Shown: positions 22,892-34,737 of the stretch, piece by piece
Layout of the letters: every line of letters starts with the position of its first letter
Position numbering within the stretch: the stretch's first letter is position 1
Source: Anisodus tanguticus
Taxonomy: Eukaryota; Streptophyta; Magnoliopsida; Solanales; Solanaceae
Length of the DNA: 64,000 nucleotides
Reading direction: 5' to 3'
Assembly: GCA_034509755.1 (NCBI GenBank)
Contig: CM067559.1
Location: 37,158,032 to 37,222,031 of the forward strand
The notes under the pieces: model-generated
Databases searched by the model: none
Seen by the model: the letters and a program-made list of their open reading frames with translations, nothing else
Told to the model about the DNA's origin: nothing
Made by a program: the position numbers and the translations under genes

Positions 22892-24220
22892 TGTTGCGGA
22901 TTTTTATAGCTATGCAAGTATACGTATCACAATTTGTAATAATTTTCGATAAGACCGAGTATCGTCCCACAGAGACTGAATTATCAATTATGAAATAATT
23001 AATCTCTAGTTTCTATTTGGATAACGAATCTTGATTTGTAAAGGTTAAAATAAGAAAAGCATAAACGAAGGTAACATGCAAAAATAAACTAGTAGCAAAA
23101 ACATATGAATTGAATTCGAGAGTGAGAGCAATAGGGATTCCAATCTCATCAATTATCCACTCTACCATTTACTAATGCAAGATTAACAGTTTTTCTTCTT
23201 ATTAAGATAGCAGTTTAACAAAAATATTCTATATTGAAGTTACGAAATATAAAACTCAACCTAAATGAGAATTTTCTATATTTCTATGATAAATTCCATC
23301 AATTGGGAGGCATTAAGATCAACAACCTAAAATCTACACAAGCAATCGTGATACTCTCGTTCAAGATTTAGCCTATGTCAATTCAACTATAGTATATTCA
23401 AATCTCACTTTTCAAATTTTGATTTAAACTCATTTAGATAAACGAAAACCAATGGTCAATCAATTCTCATTCAATAACCACACATTGAAAAGACCTTAAT
23501 ATATGAAGAAGACAAGATAACTTTGCATTAGTTCATGATAGAGGTTCAAGTGATTTAATTGAAAACTCTAATAGAAGAATTAGTTCATAGTCATTCTAAA
23601 ATTAACACATAAACTGAAAATTAACATAAATATAATTCAAGACAAAGAAAAAGAACTTGAGGAATTGATCTCCAATGGCTCCTCCAAGGTTCAAAAACTT
23701 CTTTCTCTACTTTCCTTGTTTGCCAGTTTTCTCTCCTCATTTCCTCTTTAAAGCAAACCCTATTTTTTCTTTGAAAAGACCTTTTTGCCCTTGTGAAAAA
23801 TGAGTTCTCGTAATCTGTACGGACATAAGCATTGCGGCTCATTTGCATATTTCCTCAAGCATTGCGGCTCAGTATAGAGAGTGTCGCGGCTCTTCTGCTT
23901 CCAGAAATATGGTCTCTATGGAACCTCAGTGTCGTGGCTTTGATGTAGGCATCGCGGCTCATTTGTCATTTTTTTTTCATCTGAGACACGTTCAACTGCC
24001 TACGAACTTCCCAAGACTTCTTTGAACCGTTTCTTTGACTAAACTGACATATTTATCCTCAATATCCGCTAATTCTCTCTAAATCCGCCTCACTTCCATT
24101 CTGTATCGCTTTATCGTGAAAACAAATAAAAAACAAGCGTAACACGGTACAAAACAACTTAAAGACTAACACAAGACTCCCTAAAACACACTCTAAAACA
24201 ATACTTAAACAGACTTAACA
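22892..24220 (-). repeat. Element F 5' LTR (1329 bp)
   Basis: Plus-strand start TGTTGCGGATTTTTATAG and end CAGACTTAACA, matching the other LTR. Motifs of the GCGGCTC type are spaced along 23828-23965. Confidence 0.95.
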
Positions 24221-24225
24221 GCAAC

Positions 24226-24843
24226 CCCTCCTCCCGTCGCCTATCCCTGCACCCAAGTAAACTCACCACATCACAGTAACAGTACCAACCCCCAGGATAC
24301 TCCACCACATACCGCAATTACTTCGGTCACCACTACCAATCCCATCATAAACTCACCTGACAACCCTCACTGTACCCGTACCCAAATTGCACCTCCGTAA
24401 CTCCATCAGACTCCCTCCACCCAATCACCGTTGCCGACTCCATCGGGTCACCCACACCCAGTCGACCTGCCCAGATCTCCTCCCCCACCCAACCCAACAA
24501 CATCACCCAACACCACACACCCAATTCACTTTCTCGTCGCCTCAACAGAACCCCCACCTGCAACAGTCACTGAACTTATTTACACTGAACCGACACCTGC
24601 CCCCAATACCCAAATTGTCCTTGATCCCACACATCGAATGGAAACCCATGCCCAATATGGTATTTTCAAACTCAAAGTCCAATTCAACCTATCCACATAA
24701 ACCATATCCACAATGCCCAAAAAACCCAAAATTGGCCAAACTAGACCCAAATTGAAATGCGACCATGCGTGAGGAATTTAATGCTTTAATGCAACAAAAC
24801 ACTTGGGATTTGGTTCCCAGACCGGATGGGGTGAATGTGATCC
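24226..24843 (+). pseudogene. Copia element B, right part: linker and RT start
   Basis: Continues the proline/threonine-rich linker broken at 15620, then HRMETHAQYGIFK (24636-24675) and the RT N-terminus TWDLVPRPDGVNVIRC. The same passages occur in copias D and E. It ends abruptly near 24843, where sequence of the A family begins, so most of the RT core is missing. Confidence 0.85.
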
Positions 24844-27572
24844 GATGCACAAAGTCTCGATATTAAAGATATGGGTATCACAGATGACATTTTAGGAATT
24901 GGATTTCTAAGACATCTAACGGACTGGTCGATAGTTGATAGTCTCGTTGAAGCCACCAATGGATATGAATCATAGAACTGATTGGAATCATGGTGCACCC
25001 ATAGAAAATGAGCGATATGCTCAGGTCACGTGTAGTTCAATGTATTGTACACACTACAACCGACCTGGTATCGGCCTACAAGCAGATCAGTTGAACTAAG
25101 GTTCACTGATGATTTTAATACATGATCGGTAGAAGGCGTTAAGTCGGATATGCCGATATCTGAATTATTCACTTATCTACGGATTATAGTATTCTGGATG
25201 TCCAGCGGTTCTGGGAGAACACAATGATGCAAACTGGACATCAGATATGAAGAACACCAAAGCCACAAGTAAATGTGTATGGTGGGTCTTGGAAAACCTC
25301 TAAGCAAACTTGCATCGGCCGATTCATGATGGAATCGGAGTTTATCGCTTTATAAAAAGCATGAAAGAAGTTGAGTAACTTTATGACTCCTTAGAGGACG
25401 TCCTTTATTGGGAGAAACCCGTGCCTTCAGCAGTTATACACTGTGGCTAGTCGGTCAGCTTCAGGAAGGACACGGATGACGGCGTCTGGACATATCTGTC
25501 AGGATCTGTCGGATACATAAGACCGTATGGTAGTTGATCATCACGAGTGTCACTTCCTTACTAACTAAGGGACTACCCGGAGATCAAGTGTTCTGCCTGT
25601 CTAGGGGAATTGGATTAAAACCCAAATAATACAAACCTTTGCAGTGGTAACCCAACCATACTGATTGGAGATCCCAAGAATTTGGTTCAATGGGAAAACT
25701 AAGCGGCAAAAGGTTCAGTTGAGCGCTTCGGTGGAAGCAAGAAGCGCTTCGGTGGAAGCAAGAAGCACTTCGGATGATGATTTCTGTTCGGAAACATGAA
25801 TACAAAGTTGTTCCCGCGATAGACATTAAAGTGCTACCTGCATGGTGGGTAAAGGTTAAGCTTCCAAACCTTTGAACTATCCTCAAACGGTTGAGGTTAA
25901 TGTTGGGGAAACTTTTAATGATTCTTAACACCTGTGAAGTGGGGTATAGCAGGATACCTTGTAGGAGATCACTTATTTAAGTGCGAGGATGGCTGCCTCA
26001 AATGAACGCACTTAAAAATCCAAATGTGTCCACGGCCACAACGGACAAAAACGTAAGAAGGAAAACGAATAAGAAGAGTTATTGTGTTGATATCATTGTC
26101 TTGGCTTACACTAAACACTGACGGTTCAAGACATCACTTTCACCGCGCAGTAAGTAAGTCCGATGGTATTCAACTAAGGAAGGTTCAAAGCGAAAGCTAC
26201 CTCTCCTGATGCAATATCTTTTCGCTAAAAAATTGCTGAAAGTGTCGCACCTTGTGTGTGCGCCACAATCTCTCTTTCATAGAGGGGATTGTTGGAAATT
26301 TGCCTTTGGCGGGGAAATGCGTCCACCCATCTTTGATGAATTAAACACTAGTGTTCCGCATGTTGGAGGCTTTGTCTCTTCACACATGCATAATTTACTA
26401 AGTGAGTAGATGACCGTAAGGCCAAGAATCGTCAAATTTCGTTGAGAAATGAAAGAGATATTGGTCCACGAAGTTAGGTGTTTGAGGCATGGAAATATGG
26501 TGTGGGACAAATCTACCACATCAGTGGGAATAGGAAGAATTGCTCTCTATATAAGTCTCTAATGTGGTAAAGAGTTTGGGACCCCAAGGGGTATTCCATG
26601 TGTTTAAAGGGGGGAGGACCTAGATGTGCATGGATTCAAGGCTAAGCCCACACGCGCGCCGCCGCCGCCCGTCCCATCCGGTCTCGGGTCATGGGTCGTG
26701 GGTCATGGGCTGTGGGGACTTTCTGATATTATCTTTTTGGACCCCAAATTGCTTAATATTTACAGTTTGGTCCCTAAAGTTTCTGAAAAGTTGATTTTGG
26801 AATGACGGAAAGGAGAAACTTTGTGCCTACCGTTGGAACTGGTTTTTGAGGCATTAATCAGCCATTACTTGGCTGATTAACTCTTCCATTATCAGCCCTT
26901 CTTCAATGGCCATGAACAGCCCTTAAACCCCCCATTAAGCCCTCCTCCATGCTATATATTGATGCCTTCTTTGACTCAATTCGTGACAGCAATATAGTAC
27001 ACATACGTGACTGAAAAACAGAATATACAGACACAGAAAATAGCAAAAACTGAGCACAAAATAGTGAGCAAAACAGTCACGAAAATCACCGCAAAACAGT
27101 TACGATATACACAAGGTATACACCACAGAGACACTATATACACAGAGACAAAACAGAAGAGAAGATAGAAACTCTTCCTTCCTTTTCCATTTCTTCAGCA
27201 AGTCGATTCATATTTGTTTTCTTCGTCAGGCTCAACCTATTGGCTTTGTAGCGTTGAGATTAAAGTGTTGTTTTATCTTGGGAGACTATTGTCCGCTAAC
27301 GTAAAAGCATTTATACGGGGCAATCTTGTCTTAAGGACAGAGGGAAATCACTCGACTCAACACACAACGTTGTAACCATCCAGATTTAGTTGTTTCTTGA
27401 TTTCAGGTTATCAAGATTCAAGACACAACAAGCTTGCGGCAGTTTTGAAGATTGGCCTATTTCTTCAACAAGATTCAATTTCTGAATATTGAATATTTGT
27501 TTATCCTTTCGAATACTTATAATAGTTATTTACTTTCCGTACTGCTTTATAAAGTACAATAGAGTACCAACA
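24844..27572 (+). mobile_element. Copia A-type element, 5'-truncated (A2)
   Basis: From ACAAAGTCTCGATATTAAAG onward the sequence follows the interior of element A (from about 6842) through RNase H remnants, the polypurine tract and a full 3' LTR. It is fused to copia B at a point inside RT in both partners. The 25700-25760 stretch has a short duplication (GCTTCGGTGGAAGCAAGAA twice) absent in A. No intact frame remains. Confidence 0.85.
26290..27572 (+). repeat. A-type 3' LTR (1283 bp)
   Basis: Starts TGTTGGAAATTTGCC and ends GTACCAACA, preceded by AGAGGGGAT. It is about 190 bp shorter than the LTRs of element A, and in its middle third it keeps CAG and CTG at sites where element A often has CG. 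The five bases after it are GGATA, but no left copy of that target duplication was found because the left half is missing. Confidence 0.9.
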
Positions 27573-28540
27573 GGATAAACATCAAGAATTGTAGGATATG
27601 GAAGATGGCTTCTATTGGCAAACTGGTATGGTTGTTGATCCACATAGACGAGATGTTATGGGTTAGATGGGTACATGGCATTTATATGAAAACCAATATT
27701 GATTTATGGATTCATATACCTCCCCAAGATAGTAGCTAGTATTGGAGGAAACTTCATGGCATCAAATTGGAAATGACGGACTGATACCACAATGGAAGGT
27801 ATTGCCTCACATCCAATGGAAAATACTGTCTCAATGGGGTATGATTCATTAATGGGGAGCAGAGCGAGATGGGACATTGCTGGACTGATATGGAGTAGAA
27901 TTCTGCAACCAAAATAAAGATTTCTACTGTGGTTGGCAGTGCAAAGGAAACTATTAACAAAGGACAGAATGCTGGGTATGTGGATACATTGTGACAACAT
28001 AGAGTGTGTGCTTTGTGAGATGTATAGTTCTGAAGACCCTCTACACTTGTTTATAAATTGTGCAAGGTCTACTGAGCTTTGGCAAGGCATTAAGGCTTGG
28101 ATTGGAGTACATATCCCACAGAACAATGTGAATATCACCTTGAGGAGGATTAAATAGAGACACTGGTGCAGATTTAAGAAGGAGCTAATGGTAGCTATTT
28201 TTGGAGCAGTGATTTATCACCGGCAGACAAGAAACTGGAGAACTTTTACAGAACATGGTGTAAATACAGATTTTTTTCATACAACAGATTAAAACTATAG
28301 CCATTGAGAGAGTGCATGCCCTCGTCCAAGAGAATATCGATTGCTCGCATATTCCAAGCATGCTAGAAAATGTATAGGATTGATTAATTGAGCAGTTTTG
28401 TACTTAGTCCCATAGACCTAATTTTCCTAATACCCTTCCTAGAAGGTGGTTGGGATATTGGGGGCTCTTTAGGTGTATGATCTTTTTTGGCTGGTATGGT
28501 AATATTTTTACAGTTTATTAACAAAACAAAACAAAAATTG
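27573..28540 (+). pseudogene. LINE 3' end with reverse-transcriptase zinc-binding domain
   Basis: Frames read MASIGKLVWLL, then LWVRWVHGIY, DLWIHIPPQDS and later LLTKDRMLGMWIHCDNIECVLCEMYSSEDPLHLFINC. This is the zf-RVT domain found after RT in plant L1-type LINEs, including the CxxC and HLFxxC metal-binding spacing. Several stops break it. It ends at an AACAAAACAAAACAAAAA tail near 28521-28538. The left edge is the end of the copia LTR, which therefore probably inserted into an older LINE. Confidence 0.75.
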
Positions 28541-29064
28541 TAGAACCAACTACTGTTTATTTAGTACCTTCTTGTTCTCCAGTGTTGCACATTTATCCCA
28601 TCTTCACTGGAGTTCCTCCTTGGAAGATTGCTTGTATTTCTAACACGGGGCCTTCCCTTCCCTCAGTAACAAAGTTTTTTTTCCTTCTGCAATATGATAG
28701 TTACCAGTTGAAAGTGCATTTTCATGATCTTTTAGCATTTGGATCGGAGGATGTGTCAATTATTTCACCCCTGATCTTAGGAAAAAAATTCATAATATAT
28801 AGACGTATCATTTGCCAGAGTTGAAGTCGCAGGGTCAAGCACTACTCGATCAGTTTTTGTTGACATGCTGATTAAATCTCCAATTACTCCTCCCTCCTTC
28901 ACATGAACTGAGATTTTACAGGAAATAATCACACTAAAGACAAAACAGTGAGGAACCTGACATCAGTTGTAGTTGATTGATCTCCAATTCCTTCTCCCTT
29001 CAATTTGCTCATCCATTTTTATCTACTTCCTGCACTGACTAGACGTCTCCAAACATATTGCAAG
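28541..29064. other. Unassigned DNA between LINE tail and copia C
   Basis: An 80-residue open frame (28582-28824) has no recognised domain. It might be an old exon or chance. Nothing else was identified. Confidence 0.4.
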
Positions 29065-29248
29065 TGATAGAAACCGTGTGTATATTTGTGTATATTTAGG
29101 TTACTTACCATATTTTGTAGAAGTATGGTACAAGTGTAATTAGGATATTAGTATTATAGTAGGAATATGATTTTCCATATTTAGAAATTGTATATTGTAT
29201 ATATAGACCTCTTCATTAATGAAAATAATTAAGGGATTATTTCTTTCA
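29065..29248 (+). repeat. Copia C 5' LTR (184 bp)
   Basis: Starts TGATAGAAACCGTG and ends TTTCTTTCA, directly before the primer site. It contains TTGTATATATAGACC near 29192-29206 as a likely TATA region. It is unusually short but matches the 3' LTR over 165 bp. Confidence 0.9.
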
Positions 29249-29260
29249 TGGTATCAAAAG
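29249..29260 (+). other. Copia C primer binding site
   Basis: TGGTATCAAAAG follows the LTR without a gap. The first eight bases match the initiator-Met tRNA primer site (TGGTATCAGAGC) used by most plant copias; the last four differ partly. Confidence 0.85.
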
Positions 29261-29398
29261 TCTAGGACAAATATTTTCCTTCTCCATACCCACAATTCCG
29301 CAGCCCTCTCTCTCCGTTTCCATGATCCAGCCACCGCCCGCTTCTTTTTTCCTTCTGAATACTTTCCAAATCCCTAATTCTTCTCTTGTTCTTTCATT

Positions 29399-30500
29399 AT
29401 GTCTACCTCAAAGAATATGTTTTATCCCGCCCTTATAGTCTCAAACATCAAGAACCACATCAATATTGTTCTTGAGATGGAAAACGTTCAATACGCGACG
29501 TGGGCGGAATTTATTTAAGGTGCACGCACTCTCGCATCAAGTCCTTCATCATATCATCCCCTCGGTAATAGGTGAGGAGAAGGTGCCTACCCCCGAGGAT
29601 GACCCGGTGTTATGGACAACCCTTGATGCTACCGTTCTCCAGTGGATTTATTTCACTAACTGTATAGACCTCTTGCAGATGATTATTGAACCCGACGCCA
29701 CGGTGACTGAAACTTGGAATAGGGTGCGTGAAATATTCCAAGATAATAAAAATTCCCGTGATGTCACTCTTGAGCAGGAATTTTCCCATGTCAACATAGA
29801 GGATTTTCCAAATGTCTCAGCCTATTGTAAAGGCTGAAGGAATTGGCAGATCAACTCAAAAACATTGGTGCGCCTGCCACCAATGATCGTCTTGCTCTTT
29901 AGATGATTGCAGGCCTATCCGAGGCTTATAATAGCGTTGGAACACTTCTTTGTCAAAGTAATCCTCTCCCACCGTTCTGCCAGGCCCGTTCCATGCTCAC
30001 ATTAGAAGAAACCGGCTTGGCTAAAAAGCCGGCTAACAGAGAAAATTACGTCATGATGAGCGCCACGTCAGACGACCCTCACTCGTTCTCAGAAAGTTCT
30101 AGCCAAAACCATAACAACGGTGATGGCAAAAAAGGTCAAAATAAGAAAAATGGTGGCAAGAACCGCAGTGGCAGTGACGGTGGTCGGAATAGTGACTGCA
30201 GTGTCGGACGTGGTGGCACTGGGCCGGCTGGGCTGCAGAACCACAGGCCGCAGCCTTGGGCCAACTGGCCGTGGGGCTGGGCCAGTGGCCCAACTCGCCA
30301 TACCCGCCGAATTTTCCAACCCCTTGGGCCCAGTTTCAGAATGCTTCCAGGCCCAATTTTCTGTTCCAGTTCTAGAATGGACCCACTCAACCTACTGGGT
30401 CGTGGTAGTAGACTGGCCTACTTGGGCTTTGGCCTCAGTAGGCCTTCGCTGCTGCGGACCCAGCGGCAGTTCCGACACCCACAAATATCGAGGCAGTGAT
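29399..30500 (+). pseudogene. Copia C gag
   Basis: Starts at ATG 29399 (MSTSKNMFYP) and shifts frame several times. Recognisable parts are LDATVLQWIYFTN, ETWNRVREIFQDN, then MIAGLSEAYNS and TLLCQSNPLPPF, all typical of plant copia gag. The C-terminal part is glycine/asparagine-rich and runs into GP- and W-rich sequence without a clear CCHC knuckle. Confidence 0.8.
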
Positions 30501-30540
30501 GCATATACTTAGATTAAATCCCCCAGACACAAATTGATAT

Positions 30541-31849
30541 ATGGACACCGGTTCCACTTCTCACATGACATCCGCACCAGGTAATCTCTCGTCTTATTTC
30601 AATTTGAGCAACAATCAAGGTATAACTATTGGGAATGGTCATTCAATTCTAATTCGTGGTTATGGTCACACAAATTTGTCTCCCCCGCATCCCCATCTAG
30701 TCTTAAAAAATGTTCTTCATGCCCCTCACTTAATTAAAAATTTAGTGTCTGTCCAAATATTTACAACTGATAATTGGGTTTCAGTTCATTTTGACCCTTT
30801 TGGATTTTCTGTGAAGGATTTCAAGACGGAGATACATCTAATGAGATGTAATAGTAGGGGAGAGCTTTATCCAATCACCACCATTTCCACGAGTCAAGTC
30901 ACACCTTCAACGTTTGCCACTCTTGCTTCTTCTTTATGGCATGCACCTTTGGATCATCTTGGGGTCATTTATTATTTCCTCTCTGCAAAACAATAATGTT
31001 ATTGATTGTAAGGGTACGCATAGTACTCCAATTTGTCCTTCTTGTCCATTAGGGAAATATGTTAGAGTACCTTTTGTAGCTTCTACTTCTAGTACGTTGA
31101 TGCCTTTTGACATTATTCATAGTGATTTATGGACATCTCCCATTTTGAGTTCTTTGGGTCATCGTTATTATGTTTTGTACTTGGATGATTCTTCTAAGTT
31201 TTTGTGGACTTTTACTTTATCTAAAAAATCTCAAGTTTTTTCCACATTCTTAAAATTTAGAGCTTTCATCCGTACCCAATTTGAACGGGAAATTAAAAAC
31301 ATTCAATGTGATAATGGTAAAGAATATGATAATGGGCCATTTCGAGAATTTTGTGACACTCATGGCATATCTTTTCGGTTTTCCTGTCCTCATACATCCT
31401 CACAAAATGGGAAGGCCGAAAGAAAAATTCATATCGTTAATAATATTATTTGTACCTTACTAGCCCATGCTTCCTTACCTCCGTCTTTTTGGCATCATGC
31501 GTTACAAATGGCTACCTACCTCCTTAACATACTCCATAACAAAGGTTTAGCATATCACTCCCCACTTAAAATTCTTTACAATAAAGATCCCTTGTATTCT
31601 CAGCTTAGGGTGTTTGGGTGTTTATGCTATCCGCTTTTCCCGTCTACTACAATTAACAAACTTCAAGCCCGTTCTACCGCTTGTGTGTTTTTGGGTTATT
31701 CATCTAACCATCGTGGTTACAAATGTTTTGATTTATCCTCCGACAAAAACATAATTAGTCGTCATGTTATTTTTTATGAAACCCAATTTTTGTTGGCTAA
31801 ATTGTATAGTTTCGGGACTAGTTCGTATAATTTTTGGATGATGGACTAA
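30541..31849 (+). pseudogene. Copia C protease and integrase
   Basis: The first frame (30541-30996) opens with the protease site MDTGSTSHMTS and runs to the pre-integrase HAPLDHLG. A frameshift near 30960 leads into 30914-31849. There CPSCPLGK (zinc-binding end), DIIHSDLW (first catalytic Asp), IQCDNGKEYDN (second) and SQNGKAERKI (Glu) are all present, then FWHHALQMATYLLNI and VFGCLCYP. The integrase frame is nearly intact, the best-preserved domain of all the copias here. Confidence 0.9.
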
Positions 31850-31900
31850 CGCCGTATATTATCCACCATTTATCCGAGCTATCCCGTGACCAAAATCCGT

Positions 31901-32120
31901 TAGCAGGCCCACTGCCCGTTGGCCCAAATATGACTGATTCAGTCCCTGGCCCAAATTCTGATGGCTTAGGTATTCTTGGCATTGTTCCCGTGTCTCGGCC
32001 CAGTCCCAGTCTGAGGACTATTCCCGAGTCACGGCCTAGTGCCAAGAATACATGGGCCATCAGAATTTGGGCCAGGGACTGAATCAGTCGTATTTAGGCC
32101 AACGGGTAGTGGGCCTGCTA
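31901..32120. repeat. 80-bp inverted repeat with 60-bp loop
   Basis: The left arm 31901-31980 and right arm 32041-32120 are reverse complements at about 74 of 80 positions, with no gaps. The loop (31981-32040) carries two related direct copies (TTCCCGTGTCTCGGCCCAGT and TTCCCGAGTCACGGCCTAGT). It lies in the variable linker between integrase and RT of copia C. A transcript through it would fold into a long hairpin. Confidence 0.9.
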
Positions 32121-32229
32121 CCTGTTGTTGGGCTAGCAGGCCTACTGCCTGCGGGCTAGTCCACTGCCTATCCGACCAATACCCAAATCATGTCCACTTC
32201 TATCTCGAGTCAAGGGCCCGTTACTCATA

Positions 32230-32464
32230 GCCAATGAGTTATTTTTAAACAGGTCCCACAGGCTTAGTATAAGAGGTTTGTAGATTATGTGTCTACTATT
32301 GGGTTTTCTCACATGAGGTCTGATCATTCTATGTTTATCTATCGTCGTGGTACTTCTCTAGTATACATTATGTTGTATGTGGATGACATTATTTTGACTG
32401 CCTCCTCTGATAGTTTGCGCAAGTCTATCATGACCTTTCTCAATTCAAAATTTGCTATGAAAGA
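32230..32464 (+). pseudogene. Copia C reverse transcriptase, segment 1
   Basis: After a jump from the linker, the frame shows FVDYVSTIGFSHMRSDHSMF and YIMLYVDDIILTASSD, the catalytic YVDD block, ending SKFAMKD where the first nested LTR begins. The RT N-terminus is missing, so a deletion removed it between about 32220 and 32240. Confidence 0.9.
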
Positions 32465-34557
32465 TGTAACATCCCGTACATTCGGACGATGGTTTGAAAA
32501 ACTATCCATATGCAAGTAGACCCGAGCCTTGGGGAATTTCTGTCATATTCACGTACGCAAATGAAGGGCTTAGTATATAAAGGATGTGGCCGCGAAATAA
32601 TTTAATATTTTAACAAGTGTGACGACAGGGATTAATAATAATAGTATGTATGCTCCAAAAGAGGTTACGGTCTGTCATCATATTTCATGATCACGATAAG
32701 AAGTATATGAGGTGTGTCAAAAATGATCTATTATTTAAGTGAATTGGGATCAATAAATTAGTTATGTGATTAATTGATTAATTGTGGTATTAATTAGGAT
32801 TAAAGTGGGTAAGTGTAAGAATTGTCTTGTCCACGTGGGACCATGACAATTAAAAGAAAAGTGTGACTAATATACATATATAGGTGGTGGTGGCATTATT
32901 AAATTGAAGTGGCAAGAGATGAAGCTAATGAGGACAAGTGTAAAGGAAAATGGGAGCAACAACATTCCTTTTAGTATGTATCAAATTAAGTGAATTTATA
33001 TATTAATGAATACATCAACTTCTTGTTATTTCCATAATTAGACGTTCTCAATTAAATCTAAGAAAACGTATAACAACATAGTGTTTAGACAAATTTTAGA
33101 TTAGATAATCATCTTGTTTCTCAAGCAATAAAGCAACAATGTGATATCCATTTAAATAAAGCAACGTAGAAATTTTCTCAAGAATAACATATGGGTTTTG
33201 CTCATCGTTCGATCTCGTTGTTTCGTTTTTGTCATGTTATTGAATCCAGGCTTTATTAAAAGTGAGGTAAGGTGGATTAAGAGGGGTTCTTGGCAAATAA
33301 GGTTGAGGTGCTAGATGAGCTGCATTGATTGGGTTGTTAAGAAGGCCAATAAAGGTATGTTAAGGCAAATCATTTCTTCTTTTGGCATGTTCTAAGTACG
33401 AAACGTAAATGTAATATTGTCTCATAAATGATTCTACTCTTAGTAGTTAAGGATGTTAATGTTATTCATTCCTATTGTCAAAGCATGTCTAAATATGTTC
33501 CTAAATCCTTATTGAGGTATATGAAAAAGATGTTAGTATTCATAATGTTAATCGGAGATAAAGCGATTTTACATCACTCCGACAAACTTATGGTGTCTTA
33601 TTATCATTATCATTCATGCATTATATTCATGTACATACCTTGACCTCAAAGGAGTTATATACTATACTATATGTATGCATTATATATGTATGGGGTATGG
33701 GGAAAGGGAAGGCGTTATATACGCACACCACCTGCAGCTGGTACAGATATGCACAATGATGATTATGCCCATAGAGGTCGATATGATATGATGGGATGCC
33801 CACAGAGGCTTGATGGCGTTGTATACTTATATGTATATGTATGACCGCGTTTGCATTGTGCATGGCATTTAGGCATACTATGGCCCTCAGAGGCATTCTA
33901 CACAGACATGATACTTATGCATATTATGAACCTTAGAGACATTCTACATAGACATGATACTTATGCATATTATGGCCCTCAGAGGCATTCTCTACCGGTT
34001 AGTTGTTTCTTGTTTCATGTTACTTTAAGGTTTCTATTGTGCTATTTTTTATGCCTGACATACTCGGTACATCAGTCGTACTGACGTCCATTTTGTCGGG
34101 GGACACCGCATTTAATGCCCGCAGGCTCAGGTAGACAGGGTGACGGTTCGCACTAGTAGGTTGATGGTTCAGCTGATATTGGATCACTCTATTTGTTCTA
34201 GAGTTGCAGTCTAGTCATGGTATGATATTTTGGATATGCATACGGATATAGTGGGGCCATGTCCCGACCTTATGATGTTACGTACTCTTTAGAGGATTGT
34301 AGACAGTCGTCTTGTGTATGGTAGTCGTATGTGGCCTTGTCGGACTTGGTATGTATTTGCATATAGGTTAGGTCCTTCTGGTTGCAGGATTTTACATAGC
34401 TCATTTTCAGTTTACTATTTTCATATGTCAGCAGGGTTTCTCGTGGCGGCCCTCGTGGCCCATGATTAATTTTGGTTATGTGGTAAATACGTGATTAGCA
34501 GTACTCGGCAAGTAAGGTCCGGGTGCCTGTCATGACCCTCCAGTTTAGGTCGTGATA
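32465..34557. mobile_element. Solo LTR, gypsy Tekay/Del-like (2093 bp)
   Basis: Starts TGTAACATCCCG and ends GTCGTGATA. It is flanked by the 5-bp duplication AAAGA (32460-32464 and 34558-34562). The final TA in place of CA is a single transition. There is no coding sequence, PBS or PPT, so a full element probably recombined down to one LTR. Similarity to Solanaceae Tekay/Del LTRs is from memory. Confidence 0.85.
33877..33990. repeat. 46-bp tandem repeat in solo LTR
   Basis: Copies begin at TATGGCCCTCAG (33879), TATGAACCTTAG (33925) and TATGGCCCTCAG (33971), with ATTCTACAYAGACATGATAC between. Two full units and a partial third are visible. Confidence 0.85.
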
Positions 34558-34737
34558 AAAGACTTAGGGCCCTTGAGTTATTTTTTGGGAATAGTTGTCA
34601 CTCGTCATGCAAGTGGTCTATTTTTATCACAGAGGAAGTATGCGGTTGAGAATATTGAGAGAGGTGGCATGTCCTCTTCTACTCCGGTCGATACCAAACC
34701 GAAGATGAGTGCTACGTCTAGCACACCATATGAGGAT
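34558..34737 (+). pseudogene. Copia C reverse transcriptase, segment 2
   Basis: Resumes after the nested LTR: DLGPLSYFLGIVVTRHASG, then LFLSQRKYA and SSSTPVDTKPKMS, ending TPYED. It is interrupted at 34738 by the second nested LTR. The frame continues exactly from segment 1 once the insertion and one copy of its TSD are left out. Confidence 0.95.

Larger units (their letters stand above)
15621..24220 (-). mobile_element. Ty3/gypsy element F, 8.6 kb, inserted in copia B
   Basis: Two related LTRs (15621-16910 and 22892-24220) bracket the interior. Target duplication GCAAC lies at 15616-15620 and 24221-24225. A primer binding site and polypurine tract in the proper places show it reads right to left. 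In its own order the interior holds gag, protease, a short RT remnant, a motif-rich spacer and a long plant-transposon ORF. Integrase and RNase H are absent. The PBS and gag/protease type suggest an Athila-like lineage. The LTRs are visibly diverged, so the insertion is not recent. Confidence 0.95.

Noticed and set aside
24387..24755. Proline-rich frames resembling cell-wall extensin
   Set aside because: They are the variable linker of copia B between integrase and RT.
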